Assembly: GCF_008064635.1 (NCBI RefSeq)
Contig: NZ_VRYZ01000010.1
Location: 102,751-166,750, forward strand
DNA length: 64,000 nt
Direction of reading: 5' to 3'
Source: Parahaliea aestuarii
GTDB lineage: Bacteria; Pseudomonadota; Gammaproteobacteria; Pseudomonadales; Halieaceae
Shown here: piece after piece, positions 27,154 to 37,121 of the stretch
Layout: each line of letters opens with the position of its first letter
Numbering within the stretch: the stretch's first letter is position 1
Position numbers and translations under genes: made by a program
Notes under the pieces: model-generated
Told to the model about the DNA's origin: nothing
What the model saw: only the letters and a program-made list of their open reading frames with translations
The model's database searches: none

Positions 27154-29283
27154 ATGCCTGATGCTTCCATTCTCCGCAGTACCCGCCTTGCACGTGTCTC
27201 CCTGACCGGCCTGTTGCTGGGGGCATCGCTGTCACTCGGCGCCAGCGCTGCCTCTGGTCCCGCCGTCAATGCAGCGCGCATCGAGGCCGCAGACAGCGAA
27301 CCGCAGAACTGGCTGACCCATGGCCGCACCTACAGTGAACAGCGTTTCAGCCCGCTGGACAGTGTCAACGACGGGAATGTGGCCAGGCTGGGCCTTGACT
27401 GGTATTTCGATCTGCCGGATCCGCGCGGTATTGAGGCCACGCCGATCGTGGTGGACGGGGTAATGTATGTGACCGGGGCGTGGAGCAAGATCTTTGCCCT
27501 GGATGCCAGCAACGGAAAACTGTTGTGGTCCTATGACCCGCAGGTACCGCCGCAGTGGGCGGTCAACCTGTGCTGCGATGTCGTGAATCGCGGTGTGGCT
27601 GTCTGGGAGGGGAAGATCTACGCCGGTACGCTCGATGGACGCCTGCTGGCGCTGGATGCTACGGACGGTTCCCTGGTGTGGGAGGTGCAGACTACGCCGA
27701 AAGACCGGCCCTATTCCATTACCGGTGCGCCCCGTATTGTCAAAGGCAAGGTGATGATCGGCAACGGTGGAGCCGAACTGGGTGTACGCGGTTATGTGTC
27801 TGCCTATGACGCTGACGACGGCGAGATGGCGTGGCGCTTCTATACCGTTCCAGGTGACCCGTCCAGGCCGCTGGAAAACACCGCGCTGAAACAGGCCCTG
27901 CCCACCTGGAAGGGCGGCAAGTGGTGGGAAGTTGGCGGCGGCGGCACGGTTTGGGATTCCATGGCCTATGACCCGGAACTCGACATTCTCTATATCGGCG
28001 TAGGCAACGGTTCACCCTGGAATCGGGCTATTCGCAGCCCAGGGGGCGGCGACAATCTCTACCTGTCCTCTATCGTCGCATTGAAACCGGATACCGGCGA
28101 ATATGTCTGGCATTACCAGACAACGCCGGGCGAAAGCTGGGACTACACCGCAACACAGCACATGATCTTGGCCGAGCTGGAAATTGGCGGCAAGGCGCGC
28201 AAAGTCATCATGCAGGCGCCCAAGAACGGCTTTTTCTATGTGCTGGATCGCTCCACCGGTGAGCTGCTGTCTGCCGACCCTTACACCCGGGTAACCTGGG
28301 CCAGCAAGATCGATCTCGCCACTGGCAGGCCTGTAGAAAACCCTGAGGCGCGCTATGAAAGCACCGGGCAGCCTGCCCTGGTCTGGCCCCATGCCCTGGG
28401 TGGTCACAACTGGCATCCCATGAGCTTCAGTCCGCTGACCGGCCTGGTTTATGTGCCGGCGCAGGAAATTCCGCTTCTTTACTCCGCGGACGAACAGTTC
28501 AGTTATCAGCGCAAGGGCTGGAATACCGGCATCGAAATGGCCAGGGCCGGTATGCCCGATGATCAGGCTGTCAGGGAGCAGATGGGGCAATTGGTGAAAG
28601 GCCATGTCAGCGCCTGGGACCCGGTCGCGGGCAAAGAACGCTGGCGCATTCAACACAGCAACATATGGAATGGCGGCCTGCTCAGCACCGCTGGCAACCT
28701 GTTGTTCCAGGGCAATGCTGAAGCGGAGTTCGCAGCCTACCGGGCGGATACCGGGGAGGAGTTGTGGTCGGCACCGACCCAGACCGGAGTGGTGGCCGCA
28801 CCGATCAGCTACGCGGTGGACGGTGTACAGTATGTCGCTGTCGCGGCCGGCTGGGGCGGCGCTTTTCCGCTGAGTGCTGGCGAAACCGCTTCGCGCAGTA
28901 AAGGCGTGGTATCCAGCCCCCGGGTGCTGGTCTACCGGCTAGACGGTGGCGCTGAGTTGCCGGCAATGGTTGCACCGGTAGTCAAAGCCCCGGATCAGCG
29001 CGAGTTCCAATACGAAAAGAGCCTGGTGGAACGCGGTCACGCTTTGTATATGAGCAGCTGCCACATGTGCCACGGTGACCGCGCAGTCTCGGCCAGTGTA
29101 ATTCCCGATTTGCGCTTTATGAGTGCTGAAACGCGCGAGCAGTTCCTGCCCATCGTGCTGGGCGGCCTTCGCCACCAGAAAGGCATGGTGGGTTTTGCCG
29201 ACTCCCTGGATATGGAGCAGGCCATGGCGATTTACAACTATCTGGAAAAGCGTGCCGAAGATGCCGCTGAGGGGAGGGACTAG
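27154..29283 (+). CDS. PQQ-dependent quinohemoprotein alcohol dehydrogenase (type II)
   Basis: 709 aa. Signal peptide to about residue 33. An eight-bladed propeller follows with repeated tryptophan-docking segments (LLALDATDGSLVWE, YVSAYDADDGEMAW). Vicinal cysteines Cys140-Cys141 (NLCCDVV) match the disulfide ring that faces PQQ. GESWDYTATQ includes the likely catalytic Asp. The C-terminal ~90 residues form a cytochrome c domain with CHMCH at 636-640 and a later Met ligand. It oxidises an alcohol in the periplasm and passes electrons to the respiratory chain. PQQ synthesis genes are not in the window. The stop overlaps the convergent LysR gene by four bases. Confidence 0.92.
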   Translation: MPDASILRSTRLARVSLTGLLLGASLSLGASAASGPAVNAARIEAADSEPQNWLTHGRTYSEQRFSPLDSVNDGNVARLGLDWYFDLPDPRGIEATPIVVDGVMYVTGAWSKIFALDASNGKLLWSYDPQVPPQWAVNLCCDVVNRGVAVWEGKIYAGTLDGRLLALDATDGSLVWEVQTTPKDRPYSITGAPRIVKGKVMIGNGGAELGVRGYVSAYDADDGEMAWRFYTVPGDPSRPLENTALKQALPTWKGGKWWEVGGGGTVWDSMAYDPELDILYIGVGNGSPWNRAIRSPGGGDNLYLSSIVALKPDTGEYVWHYQTTPGESWDYTATQHMILAELEIGGKARKVIMQAPKNGFFYVLDRSTGELLSADPYTRVTWASKIDLATGRPVENPEARYESTGQPALVWPHALGGHNWHPMSFSPLTGLVYVPAQEIPLLYSADEQFSYQRKGWNTGIEMARAGMPDDQAVREQMGQLVKGHVSAWDPVAGKERWRIQHSNIWNGGLLSTAGNLLFQGNAEAEFAAYRADTGEELWSAPTQTGVVAAPISYAVDGVQYVAVAAGWGGAFPLSAGETASRSKGVVSSPRVLVYRLDGGAELPAMVAPVVKAPDQREFQYEKSLVERGHALYMSSCHMCHGDRAVSASVIPDLRFMSAETREQFLPIVLGGLRHQKGMVGFADSLDMEQAMAIYNYLEKRAEDAAEGRD

Positions 29284-30206
29284 GGCACTTTACCGGGCAC
29301 CAGCTGGCTGATTAGTGCGCGCGCTACTGGGGGCAGGGTGGTGTCCTTGAGGTAAACCACCCCGGCGTCGATCTTGATATCAGAGAAGCCTTCGAAGGTC
29401 AGTTCTATCAGTTCGCCGCTGGCGAACTCGGCAGCAAACATGCCGTGGTGCCCGCTGGTGATCAGGTCCGTCGCATGTACCAGGGTTTTCAGCAGGGGAA
29501 AGCTTTCACAGGTCAGTCGGCAGACCTGCTCGACATAGCTTTCCGGGTTCATTCCCTGTGGCGCGTGGTCGTACAGCCACTTCTGGTAGCGCTCCGGCAG
29601 GCGCGGTGTGGCCAGCGGGTATTGCAGCAGATCTTCCGGCAGGATGTAGCCTCGCTTTGCCAGGGGGTGCCCGATCCGGCATGCAAATACGGAAGACACT
29701 GACCTCAGAGTGATTATTTCCAGATCGGCCTGATTGCGCAACTCGGCAACGTCAGCAACGAATAGCTGTATGCGCCCCTGTCGCAGCAGCGAGGCCAGTT
29801 CCCACCAGCTTTCTATAGTGATTTTAACGCTGACCCGGGGGTGTTCGACCATCAGCCCGGAAATCGCCAGTGCGACCGGACCGTCGGCGATAACCGGACC
29901 ACTCCCCACATGCAGCACGCCCTGCAGCACTGTCGACATGCTGTCCAGGCTGTGTCGTGCTGCCTCCAGTTCCTGCAGCACCCTGTGTGCGTGTTGCAGC
30001 AGGACTTCGCAGTGGGGCGTCGGGTCGACGCTCTGGCTCTTGCGGTCAAACAGTGCCTGGTCCAGCTGCGATTCCAGGTTGCGGATGCTCTTGGTGAGTG
30101 CCGGTTGCGTTATGAAGAGTGCGTCCGCAGCCTTGCGGAAATTGCGGTGCTTGGCCAGCATGATGACATGGCGAAGCTGGCGCGTTTCGATGAAGTGTTC
30201 TTTCAT
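29280..30206 (-). CDS. LysR-family transcriptional regulator
   Basis: 308 aa. N-terminal winged HTH (LRHVIMLAKHRNFRKAADALFITQPALTKSIRNLE) and a C-terminal effector-binding domain of two Rossmann-like lobes (VLHVGSGPVIADGPVALA ... SVKITIESWWELASLLRQG). It is convergent with the PQQ dehydrogenase gene and is the only regulator near the sulfatase-to-dehydrogenase locus, so it is the best candidate for its control, but its own promoter region (30,207-30,269) lies next to the DUF885 gene end instead. Confidence 0.9.
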   Translation of the reverse strand: MKEHFIETRQLRHVIMLAKHRNFRKAADALFITQPALTKSIRNLESQLDQALFDRKSQSVDPTPHCEVLLQHAHRVLQELEAARHSLDSMSTVLQGVLHVGSGPVIADGPVALAISGLMVEHPRVSVKITIESWWELASLLRQGRIQLFVADVAELRNQADLEIITLRSVSSVFACRIGHPLAKRGYILPEDLLQYPLATPRLPERYQKWLYDHAPQGMNPESYVEQVCRLTCESFPLLKTLVHATDLITSGHHGMFAAEFASGELIELTFEGFSDIKIDAGVVYLKDTTLPPVARALISQLVPGKVP

Positions 30207-30269
30207 ACCCGGTTCTTCTCCGGTGCGATATCGGTACTCTCCCGCATTTTACACAAGCTGGGCATCACC

Positions 30270-32024
30270 TTACCGCCGGCTTTCAATCCACGCGTCCACC
30301 ACCTGTTCCAGAATGGCGATGGCCAGCGAGCCATTGCCCACCACCACGTCGTGGAAGGCGCGCAGGTCGAAGTCGTCACCGAGGGCATCTTCCGCCTTGT
30401 CGCGCAGGGCTTGTATGCGAAGTTCCCCAACCTTGTAGGACAAAGCCTGGGCCGGCCAGGTGATGTAGCGATCCACTTCGGCGATCACTTCCGCCTCGCT
30501 GAGGGCGGTGTTGGCCAGCATGTAGTCGATGGCCTGCTGTCGCGTCCAGCCGAAGGCGTGCAGGCCGGTGTCCACCACCAGCCGGTTGGCGCGCCACATT
30601 TCGTAGGTCAGGCGGCCAAAGTCGCTGTAGGGGTCCTGGTAGAAGCCCATTTCCTTGCCCAGGCTCTCGCTGTACAGGCCCCAGCCCTCGCCGTAGGCCG
30701 AGTGGTAGAGCGTGCGGCGGAAGGGCGGCAGGTCGAGTTCCATGGCCAGCGCAGTCTGGTGGTGATGGCCCGGCACGGCCTCGTGCAGGGTCAGGGCCTC
30801 CAGGTTGTACAGCGGCTGGTTCTGGAAGGCATCGGCGTTGATGAAGTACACGCCGGGAGTACGACCATCGGCGGTGCCGCTGGCGTAGTAGGCGCCGCGT
30901 CCCTGTGACTGTCGCACGGTATAGGGCATGCGCGGCAGTGTGCCGAAGTAGAGCGGCATCAGGCCATCCATCTTCTTGGCGATATAGGACACCTTTTCCA
31001 GCAGGTCCTGGTTGTCCTCGGCATAGAACCTGGGGTCGCCGCGCAGTGAGTCCAGAAAGTCCCGGAAGCTGCCGTCGAATTCCAGCTGTTCGATGATGGC
31101 CTGCATCTCGCCGCGGATGCGTTTGCTTTCCTGCAGGCCGAGATCGTGGATTTCGCGCGGGCTGAGATCGGTGGTGGTGAAGTAGCGAATCAGGTAGCGA
31201 TAGTACGCTTCGCCTCCGGCCACGCTGGTGATGCCCTCCCGCTTGCGGCAGGCGGGCAGGTATTCGTTGCGGAAGAAGCTGGCGAAGCTCTCGTAGGCCG
31301 GCAGGACATCTTCGGCGATCGCTTCGCGGGCCTCGGCGCTGAGGCGCTGGCGCTCGTCGTCCGGAATATTGCCGGGGAAGCGGGTGAAGGGCTCGTAGAA
31401 GGCGGACTCGGCGGGGTTGCTCACAATGTAGCGGCTAATGGTATCGCCGTAGTCCTGAAAGGAGACGCAGGGCTGGGTAAAGCCGCTGGCGATGCCTTCG
31501 CGCAGGGCGGCGATCTGTTCGCTGTTGTAGCGCGGGTAGTCGTGGAAGCTGACGATCAGCTGCTCGTAGTCCGCCACCGAGGTGAAGGCCATATTGGCCG
31601 GGGCGTCGGCGAAATACATGTGGAAGCCGAACAGGGCGGTAATCGGGAACAGGTGGTCGTACTGGCGGTAGCTCTCCCGCTCCGTCTCCCGCTCGTAGCG
31701 GAACAGCTGGTAGCTGATGCGTTCCTGCCCGCTCAGCCGGGTGCCATCGATTGCTTCGAGTCGCGACAGTATCTGTGCGTTGAAGGCTTCGCGACGGGCT
31801 CGCGCCGCGGCGCTCATCTCCGGCAGGGTGCCGTCGGGCCGGAAGGCGTCGGGGTCGGTGCGGAAGAAAATCTTCTCCTGCTGTGCGCGGGCCCAGTGAT
31901 CTTCCAGCAGCTGCTGGAAGTCGGCGCTGGCGTCGGCCAGGGCCGGCAGCGGTGCCAGGCTCAGGGCAAGTGCAGCGACGGCGTGTGCGGCACGCTGACG
32001 TGCCCAGGCGGGTAGTAGGGACAA
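30270..32024 (-). CDS. DUF885-family exported metallohydrolase
   Basis: 584 aa from a TTG start (32024-32022), the only start that retains the whole signal peptide (AALALSLAPLPALAD); AGGTAAG lies 8 nt upstream. The family motif LHEAVPGHHHQ near residue 410 is an HExxxH-like zinc site, with YGEGWGLYSE supplying a downstream Glu. DUF885 proteins are gluzincin-like and several act as periplasmic peptidases. No operon partner. Confidence in family is high, in substrate nil. Confidence 0.85.
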   Translation of the reverse strand: MSLLPAWARQRAAHAVAALALSLAPLPALADASADFQQLLEDHWARAQQEKIFFRTDPDAFRPDGTLPEMSAAARARREAFNAQILSRLEAIDGTRLSGQERISYQLFRYERETERESYRQYDHLFPITALFGFHMYFADAPANMAFTSVADYEQLIVSFHDYPRYNSEQIAALREGIASGFTQPCVSFQDYGDTISRYIVSNPAESAFYEPFTRFPGNIPDDERQRLSAEAREAIAEDVLPAYESFASFFRNEYLPACRKREGITSVAGGEAYYRYLIRYFTTTDLSPREIHDLGLQESKRIRGEMQAIIEQLEFDGSFRDFLDSLRGDPRFYAEDNQDLLEKVSYIAKKMDGLMPLYFGTLPRMPYTVRQSQGRGAYYASGTADGRTPGVYFINADAFQNQPLYNLEALTLHEAVPGHHHQTALAMELDLPPFRRTLYHSAYGEGWGLYSESLGKEMGFYQDPYSDFGRLTYEMWRANRLVVDTGLHAFGWTRQQAIDYMLANTALSEAEVIAEVDRYITWPAQALSYKVGELRIQALRDKAEDALGDDFDLRAFHDVVVGNGSLAIAILEQVVDAWIESRR

Positions 32025-32289
32025 GACGGTCTTACCTGTGTTGCTTGGTTAATGGCCTGCAAGGATACACATCTGTCTGCGCCATGGGCAGTGACCGGCA
32101 CCGTGCGGGAGCGCGCCACCGGAGAAGTCCGGCAGGCGGCACCCGTGGCGATGACCGCTGGCAGCGCCTGTTCATCGAAGTGTCAGATCCCCGTCATGTT
32201 CCTGTAACGCCGTCTGCGTAGATTGCCCCTCGCGCAGTGCGCTGGCGCTGCGCGGCCATTTTATAGCTATTACTTCAAGGGGAATTTCC

Positions 32290-34791
32290 GTGATCGACGC
32301 CACTCTGCGACGCCATCCACCCGCTATCGCCATCGGTGCTGCTCTCTGTGCTGGCGCGCTCCTGCCGGACGCCGCGCTGGCGCAGGGCGGTGCAACGTCC
32401 GCGCGCCTGGAGGAAGTGATTGTCACCGGTCGGGCCGGGGCAGGGCAGCTCAATCGCGCCGAGGCCAGTTTCGCGGTGTCCTCCCTGTCGGCGGATGACC
32501 TGAGCAAGAACAACCCCCTGAGTGTGGCGGATGTGTTCAAGGCCGTGCCCGGCTTCTGGGTGGAGTCCTCCGGTGGTGAGGGTAGTAACAACATCCGCAC
32601 CCGCGGTATTCCGCGCGACGGTTACTCCTCTATCTCCCTGCAGGAGAACGGCCTGGCGATACAGCACGACGGCGGCCTCGGCTACCTGAACGCCGACCAG
32701 AGTTTCCGCCTCGACGAAACCATCGCCCGGGTGGAAGTGGTGCGCGGCGGACCGTCGGCCATTTTCGCCTCCAATGCCCCCGGCGGTGTCGCCAACTTCA
32801 TTACCCGCCGCTCCTACGATGCGCCGGAAGCCGTGTTGAAGTACGAAGCCGGTGACTACGGCCACAACCGTATCGACGGTTACTACGGCCTGCCGCTCGG
32901 TGAGGATATGTTCGTCGGCGTCGGTGGCTTCTACCGCAAGAACGACGGCATTCGCGATCCCGGCTTTACCGCCAACGACGGCGGCCAGATTCGCTTCAGC
33001 TTTGGCAAGCAGTGGGACAACGGTGAACTGTTCCTGGACCTGAAACATATCGATGACAAGGTGGCCTTCCTGCTGCCGATTCCCCTGACCTTCGACGGTG
33101 ATGGCGACGTGGCCGGCGTGCCCGGCTTCGACCCCAACTACGGCACCCTGGCGGGGCCCGAAGTGGAGCACAACACCTACCGCAACCTCGGCAATGGCTA
33201 CGACTTCGACCTGTCCGACGGTACTCACACCGAGCTGACCCAGTTCACCGCCAGCCTGGATTTTGCCCTGGGCGACTGGAACGTGCACAACAGCTTCCGC
33301 TATCGCCAGAGCGACATCCTGCGCAACGGACTGTTTCCCACCGGCGGCATCGAGAGCGCCGCCGATCGCCTGGACAGCTACCGCCAGGCCCTGGCCGGCC
33401 AGCTGCCCGCCGGCTCCGATCTCGAGATACGCTTTACCAACCACCCCGACCAGGCCTTTGACGTCGCCAACAATGCCGGCAACGGGCTGGTGCTGAACGG
33501 CAACCTGCTGTCGGTGCAGGTGCCGCTGGACGAGGTGATCAACGACTTCCGCCTGAGTCGCGCCTTTGAGCTTGGCTCACAGACCCACGACGTGTCCTTC
33601 GGTTTGTATTATGCCGACTACGACTACGAGTATGTGCGCTATATGGCGACCGCCATGTTCGAGGTGCACGACCAGGCGCGCCTGCTGGATGTGGTAGCGG
33701 TGAACAACGGCCAGGATGTGCTCGACATCACCGAGAACGGCATCCTGCGCTACGGCTCCCTGTACGACAACGTGGAAGGCACCGGCGAAACCATCGCCCT
33801 GTATGCTTCCGACGAGTGGCAGATTACCGATGCCCTGCGCGTGGACGCCGGTTTGCGCTACGAGATGATTGACCTCGGCGGCTCCGTAGAAGGCAAAACC
33901 GTGGTCGACCTGGAGCAGACGGCTGCGCTGGCGGACGATCAGTTCATCACCGGCAACGGTGTGTACACGCCGATCGATGAGGAGTACGACGAACTGGCCT
34001 GGACCATCGGCCTGAACTATCAGTTCAGCGACAGCTTCGGCGCCTTTGCGCGCTACACCGACTCCTTCCGCACGCCCAATGCCTCGGACTACAACGGCGA
34101 CGCTACCCGCACCGATCTCAAGGTCGAGCCGATCAGCATGGCGGAGACCGGCATCAAGTTCGCCTCCGATATGGTGGAGATCTACGCGACCGCCTTCTAC
34201 ACCGAGTTCGACAATATCCGCTTCACCGACAACGTGTTCGACAACACTACCAACCAGTACACCAGCCGCACCGCTTACGGCGACACCCAGACCGTGGGCC
34301 TGGAACTGGAAACCTACAGTTACTTTAATGACTACGTGGACATGAGCCTGGTGGTGACCTGGCAGGATGCCGATTACAACACCTTCGCCTTTACCGAGTT
34401 GCAGGATGGCGAACCGGTAACGGTCGACTTTGGCGGCAACCAGCTGATTCGCGTGCCCGAGCTGTCGATTCGCGCGGTACCGGGCGTCAACCTGATCCAG
34501 GGCCGCCTGCGTGCCGAGCTGGAGCTGGAGTACTTCGACGACCGCTATGCGGATGTGGCCAACAGTGTGGTGCTGCCCGACTACCTGACCGTGGGCGCGG
34601 TGCTGCGCTACCAGGTGACGGACAACCTGTCGCTGCAGGTCAACGGTAAGAACCTCACCAATGAAATCGGCCTCACCGAGGGCAATCCCCGCGCCGGTCA
34701 GTTCATCAGCGGCGACGCCGGCAGCGAGTTCTACCTGGCCCGGCCCATCCTCGGCCGCTCCTATACCGCGTCTATCTACTACGCCTTCTAA
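32290..34791 (+). CDS. TonB-dependent outer-membrane receptor
   Basis: 833 aa from a GTG start with AAGGGGAA upstream. Signal peptide ends near DAALAQ. LEEVIVTGRAG is the TonB box zone; the plug shows VFKAVPGFWVESSGGEGSNNIRTRGIP and RVEVVRGGPSAIFASNAPGGVANFITRR (split across the usual plug motifs). The barrel ends in IYYAF. Codon use is strikingly uniform and GC-rich. A strong terminator follows, but the PHP hydrolase gene starts only 84 nt later, so the two may share a pathway: uptake of a substrate followed by extracytoplasmic hydrolysis. Confidence 0.92.
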   Translation: MIDATLRRHPPAIAIGAALCAGALLPDAALAQGGATSARLEEVIVTGRAGAGQLNRAEASFAVSSLSADDLSKNNPLSVADVFKAVPGFWVESSGGEGSNNIRTRGIPRDGYSSISLQENGLAIQHDGGLGYLNADQSFRLDETIARVEVVRGGPSAIFASNAPGGVANFITRRSYDAPEAVLKYEAGDYGHNRIDGYYGLPLGEDMFVGVGGFYRKNDGIRDPGFTANDGGQIRFSFGKQWDNGELFLDLKHIDDKVAFLLPIPLTFDGDGDVAGVPGFDPNYGTLAGPEVEHNTYRNLGNGYDFDLSDGTHTELTQFTASLDFALGDWNVHNSFRYRQSDILRNGLFPTGGIESAADRLDSYRQALAGQLPAGSDLEIRFTNHPDQAFDVANNAGNGLVLNGNLLSVQVPLDEVINDFRLSRAFELGSQTHDVSFGLYYADYDYEYVRYMATAMFEVHDQARLLDVVAVNNGQDVLDITENGILRYGSLYDNVEGTGETIALYASDEWQITDALRVDAGLRYEMIDLGGSVEGKTVVDLEQTAALADDQFITGNGVYTPIDEEYDELAWTIGLNYQFSDSFGAFARYTDSFRTPNASDYNGDATRTDLKVEPISMAETGIKFASDMVEIYATAFYTEFDNIRFTDNVFDNTTNQYTSRTAYGDTQTVGLELETYSYFNDYVDMSLVVTWQDADYNTFAFTELQDGEPVTVDFGGNQLIRVPELSIRAVPGVNLIQGRLRAELELEYFDDRYADVANSVVLPDYLTVGAVLRYQVTDNLSLQVNGKNLTNEIGLTEGNPRAGQFISGDAGSEFYLARPILGRSYTASIYYAF

Positions 34792-34813
34792 CGACAAATG
34801 CTTGTTGCGTGTT

Positions 34814-34845
34814 GCCGGGTGGGCCCAGCCCCGCCCGGCTTTTTT
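34814..34845 (+). terminator. Rho-independent terminator after the TonB receptor
   Basis: A stem of GCCGGGTGGG with CCCGCCCGGC (one G-T wobble) is followed at once by TTTTTT, 22 nt after the stop codon. Confidence 0.8.
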
Positions 34846-34875
34846 GCTTGATGACAACCGCAAAAGGAAACTCAA

Positions 34876-36357
34876 GTGAACCCAGTTGTACTGTTTCGTT
34901 GCTGTCTTGCCCTCTGGCTCGGCGCATCACTCTCCGCCAAAGCCGGGGAGATCAGCCTGAGCGGCGTGATCGACGATAGCCACCACACCTCCTACGTCGA
35001 GCTGCCCTTCAGCGTGCCGGCGGGCACGTCGCGCATCAATGTCGAGTTCGATTATCCGCGCGGGCAGGGCGTTACCATCGACCTCGGCCTGTTGAGCCCT
35101 ACGGGGTTGCGCGGCTGGAGCGGCGGCAACAAGGCGCACTTTACCCTGGGAGAAGTCGACGCCACGCCTTCCTATCTGGCGGGTGCTATCGTGCCGGGGG
35201 AATGGCGCCTGCTGCTGGGAGTACCCAACGCGGAGGCCGGAGCCCGGGTTGCATACCAGGCCCGTATCGAACTGCTCAGCGGCGCTGCGGCAAACACCCA
35301 GGCCTTTGCCGAAGCGCCCCTGAAGCGCGAGGCGGGCTGGTATCGCGGTGACCTCCACGCCCACACCGGCCACAGCGATGGCAGCTGTGTGAACGATGCG
35401 GCGGTGAAGGTGGCCTGCCCGTTAGTGGAAACCGTCCGGGCGGCCCGTAACAATGGCCTGGACTTTATCGCCATCAGTGAACACAACACGCGCTCGCACT
35501 TCCAGTCGCAGCGCGAGTTGCAGCCCTTCCTGGATGATTTGCTGCTGTTGCCGGCACAGGAAATCACCACCTTCTACGGGCATGCCAACCTGTTCGGCAG
35601 CACCGGTTTTGTCGATTTCCGGCTGGCCGACGCGAATGCCCAACCCCTGCTGGAGCAGCTGGCGCAGAGTGGCGGCATCCTGTCGATCAATCATCCCGGG
35701 CTGCCCTCCAACCGGGACTGCATGGGCTGTGGCTGGACGGCCGCGACCGACTACAGTGCCATTTCGGCCATGGAGGTGGTCAATGGCGGTACGCTGCGGG
35801 CGACCAAGGGCTGGGTACACAGCCCGGTGTCCGGCATTCCGCTGTGGGAGAAGCAACTGGCGGCGGGGCAGCGGATCACCGGGATTGCCGGCAGTGACAA
35901 CCACAACCCGCACGATGCCCCCGGGAGCCCCGGCGCCGTGGCCACGCCAACCACGGTGGTCTATGCCGACGAGCTGTCACAGCGGGGCATCATCGACGGC
36001 TTGCGCAGTGGCAGGGTGTTTATCGATGTGCACGGGAGCTACCCGCAGGCGAGCCTTGAATTGACGGCATCCGCCGCCAGCCAGAGCGCGCAGATGGGTC
36101 AGGTATTGACCGTCGCTGCGGGTGAAGAGGTGGAATTCAGGGTGGTGGTGGGCGGCATGCCTGATGCGGCGGTAAAAGCCTGGTACCGGGGCCAGCGCCT
36201 GCAGGTTGACGGGCGCCAGCGGCGCCGCGGGGAAAAGCTGGAGGCCCGGTACAATGTGGAGAGTGACGGCCAGCCCGGCTGGCTGCGGGTGGAGATCACC
36301 TCGGCCGACGGGCAGCCGCTGCTGATCTCCAACCCGGTCTATCTCAACCTGCCCTAA
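34876..36357 (+). CDS. Exported CehA/McbA-type PHP metallohydrolase
   Basis: 493 aa from a GTG with AAAAGGA upstream. Signal peptide to about residue 22 (LGASLSAKAGE). Residues ~25-135 form a beta-sandwich. The PHP domain begins at RGDLHAHTGHSDGSC and has the expected ligand motifs ISEHNTRS, INHPG and GSDNHNPHD. A final ~90-residue beta domain closes the protein. Relatives hydrolyse phosphoesters or carbamates (CehA acts on carbaryl). The CMGC pair in the PHP domain may form a disulfide. Its stop overlaps the convergent DUF4136 gene by four bases. Confidence 0.85.
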   Translation: MNPVVLFRCCLALWLGASLSAKAGEISLSGVIDDSHHTSYVELPFSVPAGTSRINVEFDYPRGQGVTIDLGLLSPTGLRGWSGGNKAHFTLGEVDATPSYLAGAIVPGEWRLLLGVPNAEAGARVAYQARIELLSGAAANTQAFAEAPLKREAGWYRGDLHAHTGHSDGSCVNDAAVKVACPLVETVRAARNNGLDFIAISEHNTRSHFQSQRELQPFLDDLLLLPAQEITTFYGHANLFGSTGFVDFRLADANAQPLLEQLAQSGGILSINHPGLPSNRDCMGCGWTAATDYSAISAMEVVNGGTLRATKGWVHSPVSGIPLWEKQLAAGQRITGIAGSDNHNPHDAPGSPGAVATPTTVVYADELSQRGIIDGLRSGRVFIDVHGSYPQASLELTASAASQSAQMGQVLTVAAGEEVEFRVVVGGMPDAAVKAWYRGQRLQVDGRQRRRGEKLEARYNVESDGQPGWLRVEITSADGQPLLISNPVYLNLP

Positions 36358-36962
36358 TTCGGGGTTGCAGCGGGCGCCGGCGGGAACTGCCCCAGCAGTT
36401 CCCGGGACACTTCCGCGGCGATGCGGTTCTTGTCCTTCTGCTCCAGAGAGTCCTTCAGACGGCCTTCGGCAATGCCGCGCCAGACGATTTTCTGGCTGCG
36501 GGTGTCGATGACGTCCAGCACCACGGTGCCATCCTGGTAGTGCTTCACGTTGGGGCCGCTGCTGTAGCCGATACTGACCCCGGCACCGTAGGTGCCTACG
36601 CCGGCACCGCCGTGCACGCCCTGCGGATAGCCGCTGAAGCTGTCGATACGCATCTGGTCCTGCTTGGAGATGTGGTAGTTCACCCAGAAATCGGCCTGTG
36701 ACGACGCGCTCTCGCGGAACCCTTTGCTTTTCAGCTCGCGGTCGACGTAGGTGCGCACCCGCTTGTCGGAGCTGTTGTACTGGCGGTAGTCCGCCTCCTG
36801 GGAGGGATGCACATCATCGTACCAGTGGTAGCTCTTCAGGCTGGCGAAGTCGAAGCTGTCGCTGTGGTCGACATCGTAGCTGGGCTTGCTGGCACAGGCG
36901 CCGAGAACAAGCATCGCCAGGACGAGTGCGGTGCTGCGTGCATAAAACAGGCTGCTTTTCAT
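36354..36962 (-). CDS. DUF4136 lipoprotein
   Basis: 202 aa. Lipobox LGAC at ~residue 23. Typical DUF4136 elements are YDVDHSDSFDFASLKSYHWYD at the start (shown only in part here), a KGFRES stretch, DFWVNYHI, and the C-terminal VVLDVIDTRSQKIVWRGIAEG. A Gly/Ser/Tyr-rich insert lies in the middle. Probably an outer-membrane-associated lipoprotein; function unknown. Single gene. Confidence 0.8.
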   Translation of the reverse strand: MKSSLFYARSTALVLAMLVLGACASKPSYDVDHSDSFDFASLKSYHWYDDVHPSQEADYRQYNSSDKRVRTYVDRELKSKGFRESASSQADFWVNYHISKQDQMRIDSFSGYPQGVHGGAGVGTYGAGVSIGYSSGPNVKHYQDGTVVLDVIDTRSQKIVWRGIAEGRLKDSLEQKDKNRIAAEVSRELLGQFPPAPAATPN

Positions 36963-37121
36963 ACTTGGGTTCCGCCGGGATCAAAGCGGCCTAGCATACC
37001 CAGTGTGCCCGGCGCTGGTAAGGGCAGGCGGGAAAAAGCCACTCCCGCCGGACTTGCTTCAGGCCACCGGCGGAGGCAGTCTGGGCCCATCATTCGTCAC
37101 CGCTTAATCGTTACTATCACC

